Shown here: in pieces, positions 34,952 to 44,273 of the stretch
Layout: every line of letters begins with the position of its first letter
Numbering within the stretch: position 1 is the stretch's first letter
From: Sagittula sp. P11
GTDB taxonomy: Bacteria; Pseudomonadota; Alphaproteobacteria; Rhodobacterales; Rhodobacteraceae
Length of the DNA: 64,000 nucleotides
Assembly: GCF_002814095.1 (NCBI RefSeq)
Contig: NZ_CP021914.1
Coordinates: 1-64,000 of the forward strand
Direction of reading: 5' to 3'
Notes under the pieces: model-generated
What the model was told of the DNA's origin: nothing
The model's input: the letters and a program-made list of their open reading frames with translations, nothing else
The model's database searches: none
Program-made: the position numbers and the translations under genes

Positions 34952-34981
34952 GCGGGCCCCAGCCGCAGTGGCGGGGCCCGC
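34952..34981 (-). repeat. Intercistronic hairpin between tctC and tctA
   Basis: GCGGGCCCC (34952-34960) and GGGGCCCGC (34973-34981) form a perfect 9-base stem with a 12-base loop, directly after the tctC stop in transcript direction and without a T-run. It probably stabilises tctC mRNA and lowers tctA expression. Confidence 0.55.
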
Positions 34982-34992
34982 GGGGACGCCGA

Positions 34993-36069
34993 TTACTCGA
35001 TCGTCACACCGTAGGAGTCCTTGAGCCAGTCGATGACGTACTCCTTGGCCTCGGGCGTCACGGTCGTGGCTTCCTTGGTGGCCTTGACGGCACCTTCACC
35101 CACGAACATCGGGTACTCGCCAACTTCGTTCGACGAGATCTCGGCAAAGTCGGGACGGGCGCGCACGGCTTCGAAAGCGGCGACATAGGTGTCGACCACG
35201 TCCTGCGGTGTGCCCTTGGGCAGGAAGGCGATCTTCTGCGACGGGTAGCCGGAGATGAAGAAAGCCTTCCATGCGTCCCAAGCCACGCCCTCGGTCTCGC
35301 AGCCCTCGGTTGCCGCGCAGACTTCCTTGAAGGACGGCATGTCCGGGAAGGTCGGATCGCGGACGATCTGGTTGTTCTCGTCCAGCGCGCCCCAGCTCAT
35401 CATCGGCACGGCAGTTCCGGCAGCGACCAGATCCGCGGCGCCCGACAGGTAGCCGGAAGAGGTCTGGTAGTCGATGGTGGCTTCGCCACGCTCGAACATC
35501 AGGCGGCCGTCACCCCGGCCCTTGATGCCGAAGACGGGCTCGACGCTCATCCCCAGCATCTTCCAGGCCAGCAGCGGCACGAGGTCGAGACCGGTCGCGC
35601 CCTGCGAGCCGAAGATCAGGTCCACGTCCTTCAGCGCGTTGGCGGTGCCGTCGAACTTCGCGCCGTCCTCGGGGTTCAGGTAGGCCACGCCACCGGTGCC
35701 GGAGGCCATGACCGGGATCCAGTCGTTATACTCGTAGCGCACCCGCGGATCGTTGAGCAGGTAGGGGAACTGCGTCGACCCGGAGGTGCCGAACAGCAGC
35801 GTGCCGTCGTTGTGTTCCTGCTCCTGGAACCAGTTGGCGCCCTTGGTCGAGCCTGCGCCCGGCATGAACTTGACCACGACGGTCGGGTTGCCCGGCAGTT
35901 CCTGCGCCAGCAGCGGTGCAAAGAAGTTCGCCCACTTGGCCGAACCGCCGGTTTCCGAGAACGGGATGACCCATTCGATCGTCTTCCCGGAGAAGTCCAC
36001 TTCGGCCAGGGCCGGTGCCGACATGAGGGCGAGTGCAGCAACAGAGGTTGCAAGGTTCTTGATGGTCAT
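34993..36069 (-). CDS. tctC: Tripartite tricarboxylate transporter substrate-binding protein TctC
   Basis: A 358-residue periplasmic binding protein with a signal peptide at residues 1-22 ('MSAPALA' cleavage region). The mature start 'VDFSGKTIEWVIPFSETGGS' carries the TctC-type nucleating loop, and 'VVVKFMPGAGSTKGANWF' is the family's second binding loop. It is somewhat longer than the usual 320 residues. It is the first gene of the minus-strand operon and divergent from tctD. The ligand is a carboxylate by family, not identified here. Confidence 0.9.
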   Translation of the reverse strand: MTIKNLATSVAALALMSAPALAEVDFSGKTIEWVIPFSETGGSAKWANFFAPLLAQELPGNPTVVVKFMPGAGSTKGANWFQEQEHNDGTLLFGTSGSTQFPYLLNDPRVRYEYNDWIPVMASGTGGVAYLNPEDGAKFDGTANALKDVDLIFGSQGATGLDLVPLLAWKMLGMSVEPVFGIKGRGDGRLMFERGEATIDYQTSSGYLSGAADLVAAGTAVPMMSWGALDENNQIVRDPTFPDMPSFKEVCAATEGCETEGVAWDAWKAFFISGYPSQKIAFLPKGTPQDVVDTYVAAFEAVRARPDFAEISSNEVGEYPMFVGEGAVKATKEATTVTPEAKEYVIDWLKDSYGVTIE

Positions 36070-36093
36070 TGGTGTCCTCCCGTAGACCTTGAC

Positions 36094-36198
36094 CGTGCCG
36101 GATGAACCTCCGGCACGTCAGATGTTATCTTTTCAAGGGAATGATTCCCTCCTCCAACGGCTGCACCATGCCGTTCCAACCTTGCGCGAAACTTGCGC
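36094..36198. promoter_or_regulatory. Divergent tctC-tctD control region with palindromes and OmpR-type repeats
   Basis: Four structured elements lie in 105 bases: CGTGCCGGA-tgaacc-TCCGGCACG (36094-36117), AGGGAAT-g-ATTCCCT (36136-36150), AACGGC-N8-GCCGTT (36156-36175), and CTTGCGC repeated at 36181 and 36192. The last pair is spaced 11 bases, the usual half-site pitch for OmpR-family response regulators such as TctD. It lies just upstream of the tctD start. Confidence 0.6.
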
Positions 36199-36218
36199 AA
36201 CATGACAAAGAAGTAACC

Positions 36219-36890
36219 ATGCGGATCGCGGTCATAGAAGACAACGAGGCCCTGGCACACGGCATTGCATTCCGTCTGCGGGACCGGGGGCACTCGGTGG
36301 ACCTCCTTTATGACGGCGCTGAAGCCGATGCTTTCCTTGCGCAGGAAGGCGCGGACCTCGTGGTTCTGGACCTGAACCTGCCGGGCATGGACGGTCTCTC
36401 GGTCCTGCGGGCCCTGCGGCGCCGCGGGGACGGGACGCCGGTCATCCTGTTGACCGCGCGGTCCGAGACGGCGGAGCGGGTGGCGGGGCTGGACGCCGGG
36501 GCGGACGACTACCTGACCAAGCCGTTCGAGATGGACGAACTGGAAGCCCGCCTGCGCGCCATGGCCCGGCGCAAGAACATCGAGTTCGCGGCACGTGACA
36601 AGCTTGGCCCGCTGGTCTTCGACCGCACCGGGCGCCAGCTTCTGCAGGACGAACAGCCGCTCTATATCCCGCGCAAGGAAATCGCCACGCTGGAGTGCCT
36701 GCTGGAACGGCGCGGGAGGCTCGTGTCGAAGGCGCAGTTGATCAGCCACGTCTACGGTATCGGGTCGGACGCCGAGGACAGTGCGATCGAGCCGCATGTC
36801 TCGCGTCTGCGGAAACGGCTCGAACCCTTCGGCATCCGCATCAAGACAGCCCGGGGCCTGGGCTACATGCTGGAAGTCGATGGTGCATAG
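36219..36890 (+). CDS. tctD: OmpR-family response regulator TctD
   Basis: A 223-residue response regulator. The receiver domain has acidic residues at 'VIEDNE' (6-9), the phosphoacceptor Asp51 in 'VVLDLNLPGMDG' and Lys in 'YLTKPF'. The OmpR winged helix spans about 130-220 ('IEPHVSRLRKRLEPFGIRIKTARGLGYML'). The start at 36219 is where homologues begin; an earlier in-frame ATG at 36102 lies inside the palindromic control region. It overlaps tctE by 11 bases and is divergent from tctC, the standard arrangement in which TctDE turns on the transporter when the carboxylate is present. Confidence 0.92.
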   Translation: MRIAVIEDNEALAHGIAFRLRDRGHSVDLLYDGAEADAFLAQEGADLVVLDLNLPGMDGLSVLRALRRRGDGTPVILLTARSETAERVAGLDAGADDYLTKPFEMDELEARLRAMARRKNIEFAARDKLGPLVFDRTGRQLLQDEQPLYIPRKEIATLECLLERRGRLVSKAQLISHVYGIGSDAEDSAIEPHVSRLRKRLEPFGIRIKTARGLGYMLEVDGA

Positions 36891-38277
36891 TCCGCGCAGG
36901 CGGGTGACCCGCAAGGCGATGTCACTGCGGTTGCGGCTGTTCCTGGTGATCCTGCCGCCCCTGCTTGTGGTGTCCGTCCTGCTTGGCCTGTGGCGTTTCG
37001 AGGCGGCGCAGCGGACATCCGAAGAGTTGTTCGACCGCAGCCTGCTGGCGGCGGCGCTCGCGATTTCGCGGGACGTCGCGATCTCCGAAGGGGACGCCCT
37101 GTCTCCCAGCACACGCAGCTTTATCTCGGACGCGGGCGGCGGGGAGATCTTCTACCATGTCACCGGGCCGGGCGGCTATTACGTGACCGGCTATGCCTAT
37201 CCGCCACGGGCCGCCGAGACGACGGACAGCGACTTGCCCAGCTACTACTTCGCCAATTACCGGGGCGAAGAGATGCGCGTCCTGCGCATGATCGAGAACC
37301 GCACAATCGGCAACCTGTCGGGCGAGACGGTCGTGACCGTCTGGCAGCGGGTCAGTGACCGTCAGGCTTTTGCACGCGAACTGGCGCTTCGGGCGATTGC
37401 CCTGATGGCGGGCCTGATGGCGGCGCTGGCACTGGTGGTCTGGTTCGGCGTCCAGATCGGCCTGCGTCCGCTCAACGACCTCCAGGAGGCGATCCGGCAA
37501 CGGTCTCCGGATGACCTCGGTCGCATCCGCCGCCCCGTGCCCAAGGAGGTCGCGGGTGTGGTCTCGACCCTGAACCGCCTGCTTGGGCAGGTGCGGGACA
37601 GTATCGAGGTGCACCAGTCCTTCATTTCCGACGCCGCGCACCAGTTGCGGAACCCGGCTGCTGCGCTTCTGGCGCTGGCCGAGACGTTGCCCGATGTCCG
37701 CGACGAGAAGGAACGGGCTGCCCGACAGGCCGAACTCATCGCCGCCGCCCGTGTGTCCGCCCGGCTGGCGAACCAGTTGTTGTCGCTTGAGCGCCTCCGG
37801 TACGATGTCGCCGCGCCGGTCACGCGCTTCGACCTCAACGATGTGGTCGAAGACGTCTGCAGCAGCCTTGCTCCGGCGGTTCTGTCCCGCGAGATCGACT
37901 TTGCGCTGGAACGGTCGGAGGCCGCGCTGGATGTGGAAGGCGACCCCATTCTGTTGGGTGAGGCGCTTACCAATCTGGTGGAGAACGCCCTGCGCCATGG
38001 TGGCAACGGGATGACACGGATCAAGGTGGTCACCGCCCGCCGCGACGGGGAGGCGGTGATCACTGTGAAGGACGACGGGGTGGGCATCCCGCTCGATCAG
38101 GCGGAAATCGCATTCCGCCGCTTTTCGCAGCTTCAGAACGGCGAAGGAACGGGCCTCGGTCTGGCCATCGTGGAGCAGGTCATGCGCCGGCACCACGGCA
38201 GTGTGAAACTGGAAGAGGTCGAGTCAGGCACATGCGTCAGCCTTTGCGTGCCTTTGATCAAGAACAGTGACGCATGA
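36880..38277 (+). CDS. tctE: Sensor histidine kinase TctE
   Basis: A 465-residue membrane kinase. The first span is at about residues 16-37, followed by a periplasmic sensor region of about 130 residues and a second span near 165-187. The phosphoacceptor is His254 in 'SDAAHQLRNP'. ATP-binding boxes are 'NLVENALRHGG' (N), 'VKDDGVGIP' (G1) and 'GEGTGLGLAIV' (G2). The start at 36880 overlaps tctD; ATG 36919 is a possible shorter start. Family and context make it the sensor of the carboxylate taken up by TctC-TctAB. Confidence 0.92.
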   Translation: MVHSPRRRVTRKAMSLRLRLFLVILPPLLVVSVLLGLWRFEAAQRTSEELFDRSLLAAALAISRDVAISEGDALSPSTRSFISDAGGGEIFYHVTGPGGYYVTGYAYPPRAAETTDSDLPSYYFANYRGEEMRVLRMIENRTIGNLSGETVVTVWQRVSDRQAFARELALRAIALMAGLMAALALVVWFGVQIGLRPLNDLQEAIRQRSPDDLGRIRRPVPKEVAGVVSTLNRLLGQVRDSIEVHQSFISDAAHQLRNPAAALLALAETLPDVRDEKERAARQAELIAAARVSARLANQLLSLERLRYDVAAPVTRFDLNDVVEDVCSSLAPAVLSREIDFALERSEAALDVEGDPILLGEALTNLVENALRHGGNGMTRIKVVTARRDGEAVITVKDDGVGIPLDQAEIAFRRFSQLQNGEGTGLGLAIVEQVMRRHHGSVKLEEVESGTCVSLCVPLIKNSDA

Positions 38278-38570
38278 CGGAATACGGACCTGGAGGCGCT
38301 AGCGTGTAGATTGCTTCATCGGTTTGGTGGCCCGCTACGGAAAGGTGACCCACCGGAATGCGTTGTGCCGTGCCGCGGTTTAACTTGTTCTGAACGGCGT
38401 GCCCATTAGCTGGTCCGGACCGGCGCCACATGGTCGGCGCAGTCCGGGCAGCCAAGCGCGCTGAAAGGCGATCAACCCGCGACGCCAAGGGCAGTCCCTT
38501 GCCGCCCGTTGACACGACCCGCCGGATGGCCGAGCAATCACGGGCTTTTCCCTATACGGCAAGTTCTCAG

Positions 38571-39572
38571 ATGTCCGACCCCGCACCAAAGAAGTCATGT
38601 TGCGCCGCGAGCGGAGGCGCAATCACGTCGCAGGACGTCTTGATGGAACGTGCATTGGGCGTCGCCCGCGCTCCGGCGGACGTGCAAGCGCGGCTGTGGG
38701 AAGCGCTGACGGAGATCCCGGGCGGCATCTTCGACATGGGCACGCGGAAGTCCCGCTTTCCCGACGACCTCGACAGCCCGCGGCGCAAGGTGAAGCTTTC
38801 GCCTTTCCGCATGTCTCCGGTCGCGGTCACCAACGCCGAATATGCCGCGTTCGTGCAGGACACCGGCTACCGGACTGTGGCGGAGCAGGAGGGTTGGAGC
38901 TTCGTCTTCCACCTCCTGCTCGAAGATGCCGCGAAATGGCAGGAACATCCGCCGGGCCTGCCGTGGTGGCGGCAGTTGCATGGCGCTTGCTGGTCGGCGC
39001 CGGAAGGGCCGGGAAGTGACGTCTCGGATCGGCCAGACCATCCGGTGACGCATATCGCGTGGTACGACGCGCTGGCCTATGTCAACTGGGCCGGCCTTCG
39101 TCTGCCGCGCGAGGCAGAGTGGGAGCGCGCGGCGCGCGGCGGGCTGGCGCACAAGAAATTTCCCTGGGGCAACCAGCTTACGCCGGGCGGCAGCTTTGCA
39201 ATGAACACGTGGCAGGGCGCTTTTCCTGCGACCAACACGGCAGAGGATGGCTTTGTCGGGACCGCGCCTGTCAGGTCCTATGCGCCGAACGGCTACGGCA
39301 TGTACAACATGACGGGCAACGTGTGGGAATGGGTATCGGACCGCTACGGTCCGCGTCCGGCCCCGGGCCGCCTGCCGGAGGTCGATCCGACCGGTCCCGA
39401 AGATGGCGTCGCGCGGATTCAGCGAGGCGGCTCATTCCTGTGCCACATCAGCTACTGCGACCGCTACCACGTGCATTCGCGTACCCGCAACGATCCCGAC
39501 AGTTCGACCTCCAACGCGGGTTTCCGCGTCGCGGGCGGAATTCAACGCGGCGAGGGTGAAGCCTTCGGATAA
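38571..39572 (+). CDS. Formylglycine-generating enzyme (SUMF1 family)
   Basis: A 333-residue FGE-fold protein. The hallmark region 'GGSFLCHISYCDRYHVHSR' then 'DSSTSNAGFRV' keeps both copper-binding cysteines at Cys291 and Cys296, with the same spacing as the human pair. 'MGNVWEWVSD'-type calcium-site residues are present as 'MTGNVWEWV'. FGEs convert a sulfatase cysteine to formylglycine in the cytoplasm. No sulfatase is encoded in the window, so the client lies elsewhere or is not a sulfatase. ATG 38571 is preferred; ATG 38526 is an alternative. An upstream gap of 293 bases shows nothing recognisable. Confidence 0.88.
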   Translation: MSDPAPKKSCCAASGGAITSQDVLMERALGVARAPADVQARLWEALTEIPGGIFDMGTRKSRFPDDLDSPRRKVKLSPFRMSPVAVTNAEYAAFVQDTGYRTVAEQEGWSFVFHLLLEDAAKWQEHPPGLPWWRQLHGACWSAPEGPGSDVSDRPDHPVTHIAWYDALAYVNWAGLRLPREAEWERAARGGLAHKKFPWGNQLTPGGSFAMNTWQGAFPATNTAEDGFVGTAPVRSYAPNGYGMYNMTGNVWEWVSDRYGPRPAPGRLPEVDPTGPEDGVARIQRGGSFLCHISYCDRYHVHSRTRNDPDSSTSNAGFRVAGGIQRGEGEAFG

Positions 39573-39708
39573 GGTGATGCGGCCTTTATCTATGACCGGA
39601 CGCGAACGCGTCTCCAGACCTCAAGCGCCCGCCGCCGCCTTTTTCCGGAACGTATGCGGCCCCGCCGGCTTTTCCACATTTGTCGGGCACGTCAGAGACC
39701 GGCGGTGC

Positions 39709-40965
39709 TCAACGATCCAGAGCATCCCGAAGCTGGTAGTAGCGAATGCCGAGGCTGCCATAAATCGGATGCAGCGCGTGGAAGGGCAGGGCGGGGATCG
39801 TCTCGCTCAGCGGGATGGGCAGCGGTGTGCCATGCGCGAGATGTTCCGCCATGGCCTTGCCCAGCGACACCGAGAGCGCGACACCCCGCCCGTTGAAACC
39901 TGTTGCGGCAAGCAGCCCCGGCGCCGGAGCGCAAAGCCGGAGGCGGTGGTCGGGGGTCATGCCCACCCGCCCGAACCAGCGGTGCGTGATCTCGAAACCC
40001 GTTCCGAAGAGCCGGGCCAGTTCCGCCTCGATGCGCGAGAACCCTTCGGCGCTATGCGGATCGGAAAAACTGCCGCGCCCGCCCAGCATCAGACGGTTCT
40101 CCGGGCCGATGCGGAAGTAGGTGCCGACTCGGCGCGCCTCCGATACGACCTCGCCCCCGGGCAGGATGCGGGCGCGCTGTGCGGCCGTCAGGGGCGCCGT
40201 GGCGACCTGAAAGCTGTTGGCGGGCACCGTGGCACGACGCAGCCGTGGCTCGAGCTTCGCCGGGGTGTAGACGTTTGTGGCAAGGATCACCTTCTCCGCC
40301 TCTACCGTGGCGCCGCCCTCCAGCCGCGCTTGCCAAGCTTTGCCATGGCGCGTGAGCGTCGCCACCGGGCTACGCCCATGTATCCGTGCGCCCGCAGCCT
40401 CAGCCGCGCGCGCCAGACCCTGCGCCAGCTTCAGCGGATGCACCCGGCCAGCGCGTGGATCGCGCCACCCACCGGTGAAACCGCGCGCGCCGGTCGCGCG
40501 CTCCATGGCGTCCGCGTCGAGCCAATCGGCCGAGACGCCCCGGGCTTGCCATTGCGCCATGCGCGCCCGCAGCCCGGCCAGATGCACTTGCTTGCTGCCC
40601 GCCTGAATCCAGCCGTCCTGCACGGCGTCGCAGTCGATGCCGAGCCGCGCCACCAGCGCAAAGAGCACGTCGGCCGTCCCGCCGGCAAATTCGGTCGCGG
40701 CCGGCCCCCATGTTCGGTCGAGGGTGTCGGGATCGTCCTTCAGGCCGGGGATCACCTGACCGCCATTGCGTCCCGATGCGCCGAAGCCCGGATCCTCGGC
40801 TTCGAGCAGCACGACGTCGGTGCCGGCCTCGGCAAGGTGCAGCGCCGCAGACAGCCCCTGAAAGCCGCCGCCGATCACCAGCACGTCGCAGCGCCGCGAC
40901 TCGGTCAGCGGGGGCCAAAGGGGCGCGGCGGGGGCGGTCGCGCGCCAGAGGGAAGGAAAGTCCAT
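39709..40965 (-). CDS. FAD-dependent amine/amino-acid oxidoreductase (PuuB/DadA type)
   Basis: A 418-residue DAO-fold flavoprotein. The FAD motif 'VLVIGGGFQGLSAALHLAEAG' is at about residues 29-49, then 'GFGASGRNGGQVIPG' as in gamma-glutamylputrescine oxidase PuuB, and 'TGFNGRGVALSVSLGKAMAEHLA' at the C-terminus. It follows the amino-acid-type ABC genes by 14 bases in the same direction, under a PuuR-like XRE-cupin regulator. Oxidation of an imported amine, polyamine conjugate or amino acid is therefore likely. No glutamylpolyamine synthetase is present in the window. Confidence 0.87.
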   Translation of the reverse strand: MDFPSLWRATAPAAPLWPPLTESRRCDVLVIGGGFQGLSAALHLAEAGTDVVLLEAEDPGFGASGRNGGQVIPGLKDDPDTLDRTWGPAATEFAGGTADVLFALVARLGIDCDAVQDGWIQAGSKQVHLAGLRARMAQWQARGVSADWLDADAMERATGARGFTGGWRDPRAGRVHPLKLAQGLARAAEAAGARIHGRSPVATLTRHGKAWQARLEGGATVEAEKVILATNVYTPAKLEPRLRRATVPANSFQVATAPLTAAQRARILPGGEVVSEARRVGTYFRIGPENRLMLGGRGSFSDPHSAEGFSRIEAELARLFGTGFEITHRWFGRVGMTPDHRLRLCAPAPGLLAATGFNGRGVALSVSLGKAMAEHLAHGTPLPIPLSETIPALPFHALHPIYGSLGIRYYQLRDALDR

Positions 40966-40979
40966 GGCGAAGGCTCCGG

Positions 40980-41707
<728 letters not shown>

Positions 41708-41711
<4 letters not shown>

Positions 41712-42364
41712 GTCGCGGCTCCCATCTTCAGCTCCACCCGGCGCATCAGGAAGTTCAGCGGGATCGTGAGGCACAGGTAAAGCGCCGCGACCATGGTGAA
41801 GACGGTCATGTTGTCGAAGGTCGAGGAGGCCAGCATCTTGCCCTGCATGGTCAGTTCGGCAACCGAGATCACAGAGACCTGGCTGCTGTCCTTCAGAAGC
41901 ATGACCATGTTGTTGCCGTAAGGCGGAAGCGAGATGCGGAAGGCCTGAGGCAGGACGATGCGGCGCATCATCTTGCCGTGCTTCATGCCGATGGATTTCG
42001 CCGCCTCGATCTGGCCGCGGTCCACCGCCTCGATGCCGCCGCGGAAGGTTTCGCCGATGTAGCAGGAGTAGGTCAGTGCCAGTCCCACGACCCCGGCCTG
42101 GAAGGCGGTGAGGTCGAGGCCAAGCTCGGGCATGACGAAATAGATGTAGAAGAGCACGACGAGGATCGGGATACCGCGCAGGAACTCGACGATGTAGCGC
42201 GCGGGCAGGCTGAGCCAGCGGGTGCCTGAACTGCGCATCATCGCCCAGACCAGCCCCAGCGCCGAAGCGAGGACAAGTGACAGAAGGGTCACGGCAATGG
42301 TCTTCCAAAGCCCGGTCACAAGCAGCGGCAGGTATTCCTGGATTCGCTCGGAAAGGGGTAGCAT
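41708..42364 (-). CDS. Polar amino acid ABC transporter permease (HisM/GlnP type)
   Basis: A 218-residue inner-membrane protein with five predicted spans and the EAA loop '[33 protein letters not shown]' at about residues 133-165. Only one permease gene is present, so it probably acts as a homodimer. It lies between the binding-protein and ATPase genes, with a hairpin separating it from the former. Confidence 0.92.
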
Positions 42365-42388
42365 GCGGGTCTCCCGTCAGAAGGGCGC

Positions 42389-42412
42389 GGGCCCGGCGCA
42401 ATGCCCGGGCCC
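42389..42412 (-). repeat. Intercistronic hairpin after amino-acid binding-protein gene
   Basis: GGGCCCGG (42389-42396) and CCGGGCCC (42405-42412) form a perfect 8-base stem with an 8-base loop, 20 bases past the binding-protein stop and without a T-run. It probably sets the binding protein to permease expression ratio. Confidence 0.5.
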
Positions 42413-42432
42413 TGTCAGACTTGCGATGGGTT

Positions 42433-43170
42433 TCAGAGCCCATATTTGCCGAAGATCTCGTCCAGCTCGCCGCTTTCTTGCATTTCGGCGATGGCAGCGT
42501 TGACCTGCTCCAGAAGCTCCGGCTTGTCCTTCGACACGGCCAGGGCGACGTCGCCGACCCCCATCGGCGTGTAGCCGTCCACCAGCCTGACCCCCAGCGC
42601 AGGGTTCTGGGCGATCTGGTAGGCGATGATCGGCTTGTCGCCGAAGCCCGCCTTGATCCGGCCCAGCTTCACGTCACGCATGATATCGACGAGGCTGTCG
42701 TAGAGCTTCACCTCGCTGAAGATCCCCTTGGCCTGTAGCTGGTCGGCGAAAGTGGTGCCGATCTGCGCGCCGACCACCTCTCCGGAAAAATCGTCGAGCT
42801 GGTAGCTGCCTTCGTCTTCGGCCGCGACGAAGGCGGCGTCGCCGTAGCTGTAGACCGGCGTCGAAAAGTCCACGACTTCCTTGCGCTTGTCGGTGGCGAA
42901 CATCCCCGCCGAGATGATGTCGATCTTGTCGGTCTGCAGCGCCGGGATCAGCGCAGAGAACTGGTTTACGGCGAATTCGGGGGTCATGCCGATGTCTTCG
43001 GCGATGGCGGCGGCAAGGTCGACCATCGCGCCGGTCGGTTCCTGCGTGCCGGTATCGACGAAGGTGAACGGCACGCCGGTCGTGGTGACGCCGACGGTGA
43101 GATCCTCGGCGAAGGATTGGGTGGCGCAGAGCGCAAGCGCACCGGCCAGGGCAATTTTGCGGATGGTCAT
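42433..43170 (-). CDS. Polar amino acid ABC transporter substrate-binding protein
   Basis: A 245-residue SBP_bac_3 protein with a signal peptide (residues 1-22, 'ATQSFA'). The mature domain begins '[20 protein letters not shown]' and has the ligand segments '[16 protein letters not shown]' and '[24 protein letters not shown]'. These fit binders of amino acids or amines. The ATG at 43170 is preferred over the longer opening because it begins directly at the signal peptide. It is the first gene of the operon and faces the XRE-cupin regulator across a 245-base control region. Confidence 0.9.
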   Translation of the reverse strand: MTIRKIALAGALALCATQSFAEDLTVGVTTTGVPFTFVDTGTQEPTGAMVDLAAAIAEDIGMTPEFAVNQFSALIPALQTDKIDIISAGMFATDKRKEVVDFSTPVYSYGDAAFVAAEDEGSYQLDDFSGEVVGAQIGTTFADQLQAKGIFSEVKLYDSLVDIMRDVKLGRIKAGFGDKPIIAYQIAQNPALGVRLVDGYTPMGVGDVALAVSKDKPELLEQVNAAIAEMQESGELDEIFGKYGL

Positions 43171-43236
43171 CTGTAGTTTCCCTGTTTTCTGGCGCCACAG
43201 CTTTGGACGGGGAATGTGACGCGGCTGGTTTGTGAC

Positions 43237-43410
43237 CTTCACGATAATGAAGAAATGCCAAGACGCAACCGACTTGCGAGAAAATCTTCACGCTCCTGAA
43301 ATTGGCCTGAGTTGTCGATTGTTTTTCTTCATTTTTCGTGCGGAAGCGTCTAAACAGGCGAAGGTCCGGTCGGCTAAGTGGCTGACAATGATTTCACCGG
43401 AGTGAAGATT
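43237..43410. promoter_or_regulatory. Repeated TTCAC/GTGAA boxes between ABC operon and XRE-cupin regulator
   Basis: Three related sites occur: CTTCA-cgataa-TGAAG (43237-43252), AATCTTCAC (43283-43291), and the palindrome TTCAC-cgga-GTGAA (43393-43406) that continues as GTGAAGATT (43402-43410). AATCTTCAC and GTGAAGATT are exact reverse complements. They are candidate operators for the regulator at 43416. Confidence 0.5.
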
Positions 43411-43415
43411 CGCCG

Positions 43416-44027
43416 ATGCCCCCAGTCGAAAATGAAGCAAAACTGCTCTCCGATCCGATGAGCGGAATGGATGACACCTCGCTCGGTGAGGCGGTGCGGC
43501 AGGCACGCAAGGGGCGCGGGCTGTCGCTTCAGACCGTGGCCGAGGGGGTGGGCATCTCGACGGGGCTTCTCAGCCAGATCGAACGCGGCATCTCCTCACC
43601 GTCGATCCGCAACCTTCGCGCCATCTGCGAGGTGATCGGCATTCCTTTCCTGTCCCTCTTCGCCGAGAGTGACGGCACAAGCCGCGAGGATGGCATCATC
43701 GTGCGCGAGGCGCGGCGGCGCACCGTCGATTTCGGCGACAAGGGGATGGTGAAGTCTTTCCTGACCGTCCACGATCAGGGCGCGCTGCAAGTGATGGAGA
43801 TCGTGCTCGATCCGGGCGGCAGCTCGGGCGAGGAATCCTATGCGCATGAAGGCGAGGAATGCGGCGTGGTGCTCCGCGGCAAGCTGGAGCTCTGGGTGGA
43901 CGACCACCGCTTTGTGCTGGCAGAGGGCGATGCTTTCCACTTCGAAAGCCGCCGTCCGCACCGTTTCCGCAACCTCTGCAACGAGCAGAGCCGGGTGATG
44001 TGGGTGACGACGCCTCCGGTCTGGTAG
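43416..44027 (+). CDS. XRE-family regulator with C-terminal cupin (PuuR-like)
   Basis: A 203-residue regulator. The HTH_3 domain spans about residues 24-80 ('VAEGVGISTGLLSQIERGISSPS'). A cupin domain spans about 128-198 ('HEGEECGVVLRGKLELWVDDHRFVLAEGDAFHFESRRPHRFRN' region). This layout is typical of PuuR and related regulators of amine and amino-acid catabolism. It is divergent from the ABC/oxidase operon it presumably represses. The ATG sits 5 bases after the last GTGAAGATT box, which suggests autorepression. Confidence 0.9.
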   Translation: MPPVENEAKLLSDPMSGMDDTSLGEAVRQARKGRGLSLQTVAEGVGISTGLLSQIERGISSPSIRNLRAICEVIGIPFLSLFAESDGTSREDGIIVREARRRTVDFGDKGMVKSFLTVHDQGALQVMEIVLDPGGSSGEESYAHEGEECGVVLRGKLELWVDDHRFVLAEGDAFHFESRRPHRFRNLCNEQSRVMWVTTPPVW

Positions 44028-44206
44028 GTTCGGTGGCACATCGACTGCGAGCAGCTCGCGTGCCCGAGAACCTTGGCGAAGCGCAACTCATCCGCGGGAG
44101 TTTAAGAACAAATGCGAGGCAAGGGTGAGGCGCGCCGCGCTGTCCTGATGTAAAGACGTGCTCTTTACTGCTGCCCGCTTTCTCCGGACCGGGCGCGCAC
44201 GGACCG

Positions 44207-44238
44207 AAAAAAGCGGCCCCGGTAAGTCACCGGAGCCG
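44207..44238 (-). terminator. Rho-independent terminator of PQQ dehydrogenase operon
   Basis: In minus-strand direction CGGCTCCGGT-gactt-ACCGGGGCCG (44238-44214, 9 of 10 pairs) is followed by G-C and TTTTTT (44212-44207). It lies 35 bases after the stop of the PQQ dehydrogenase gene at 44274. Confidence 0.8.
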
Positions 44239-44273
44239 TTGAAGGGCAAGCCCTAAGGTGCGGATAGTTGGCC

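Noticed and set aside
39599-39612. GACGCG-aa-CGCGTC palindrome between the FGE and PuuB-like genes as a terminator
   Set aside because: The loop is too short and no T-run follows on either strand.
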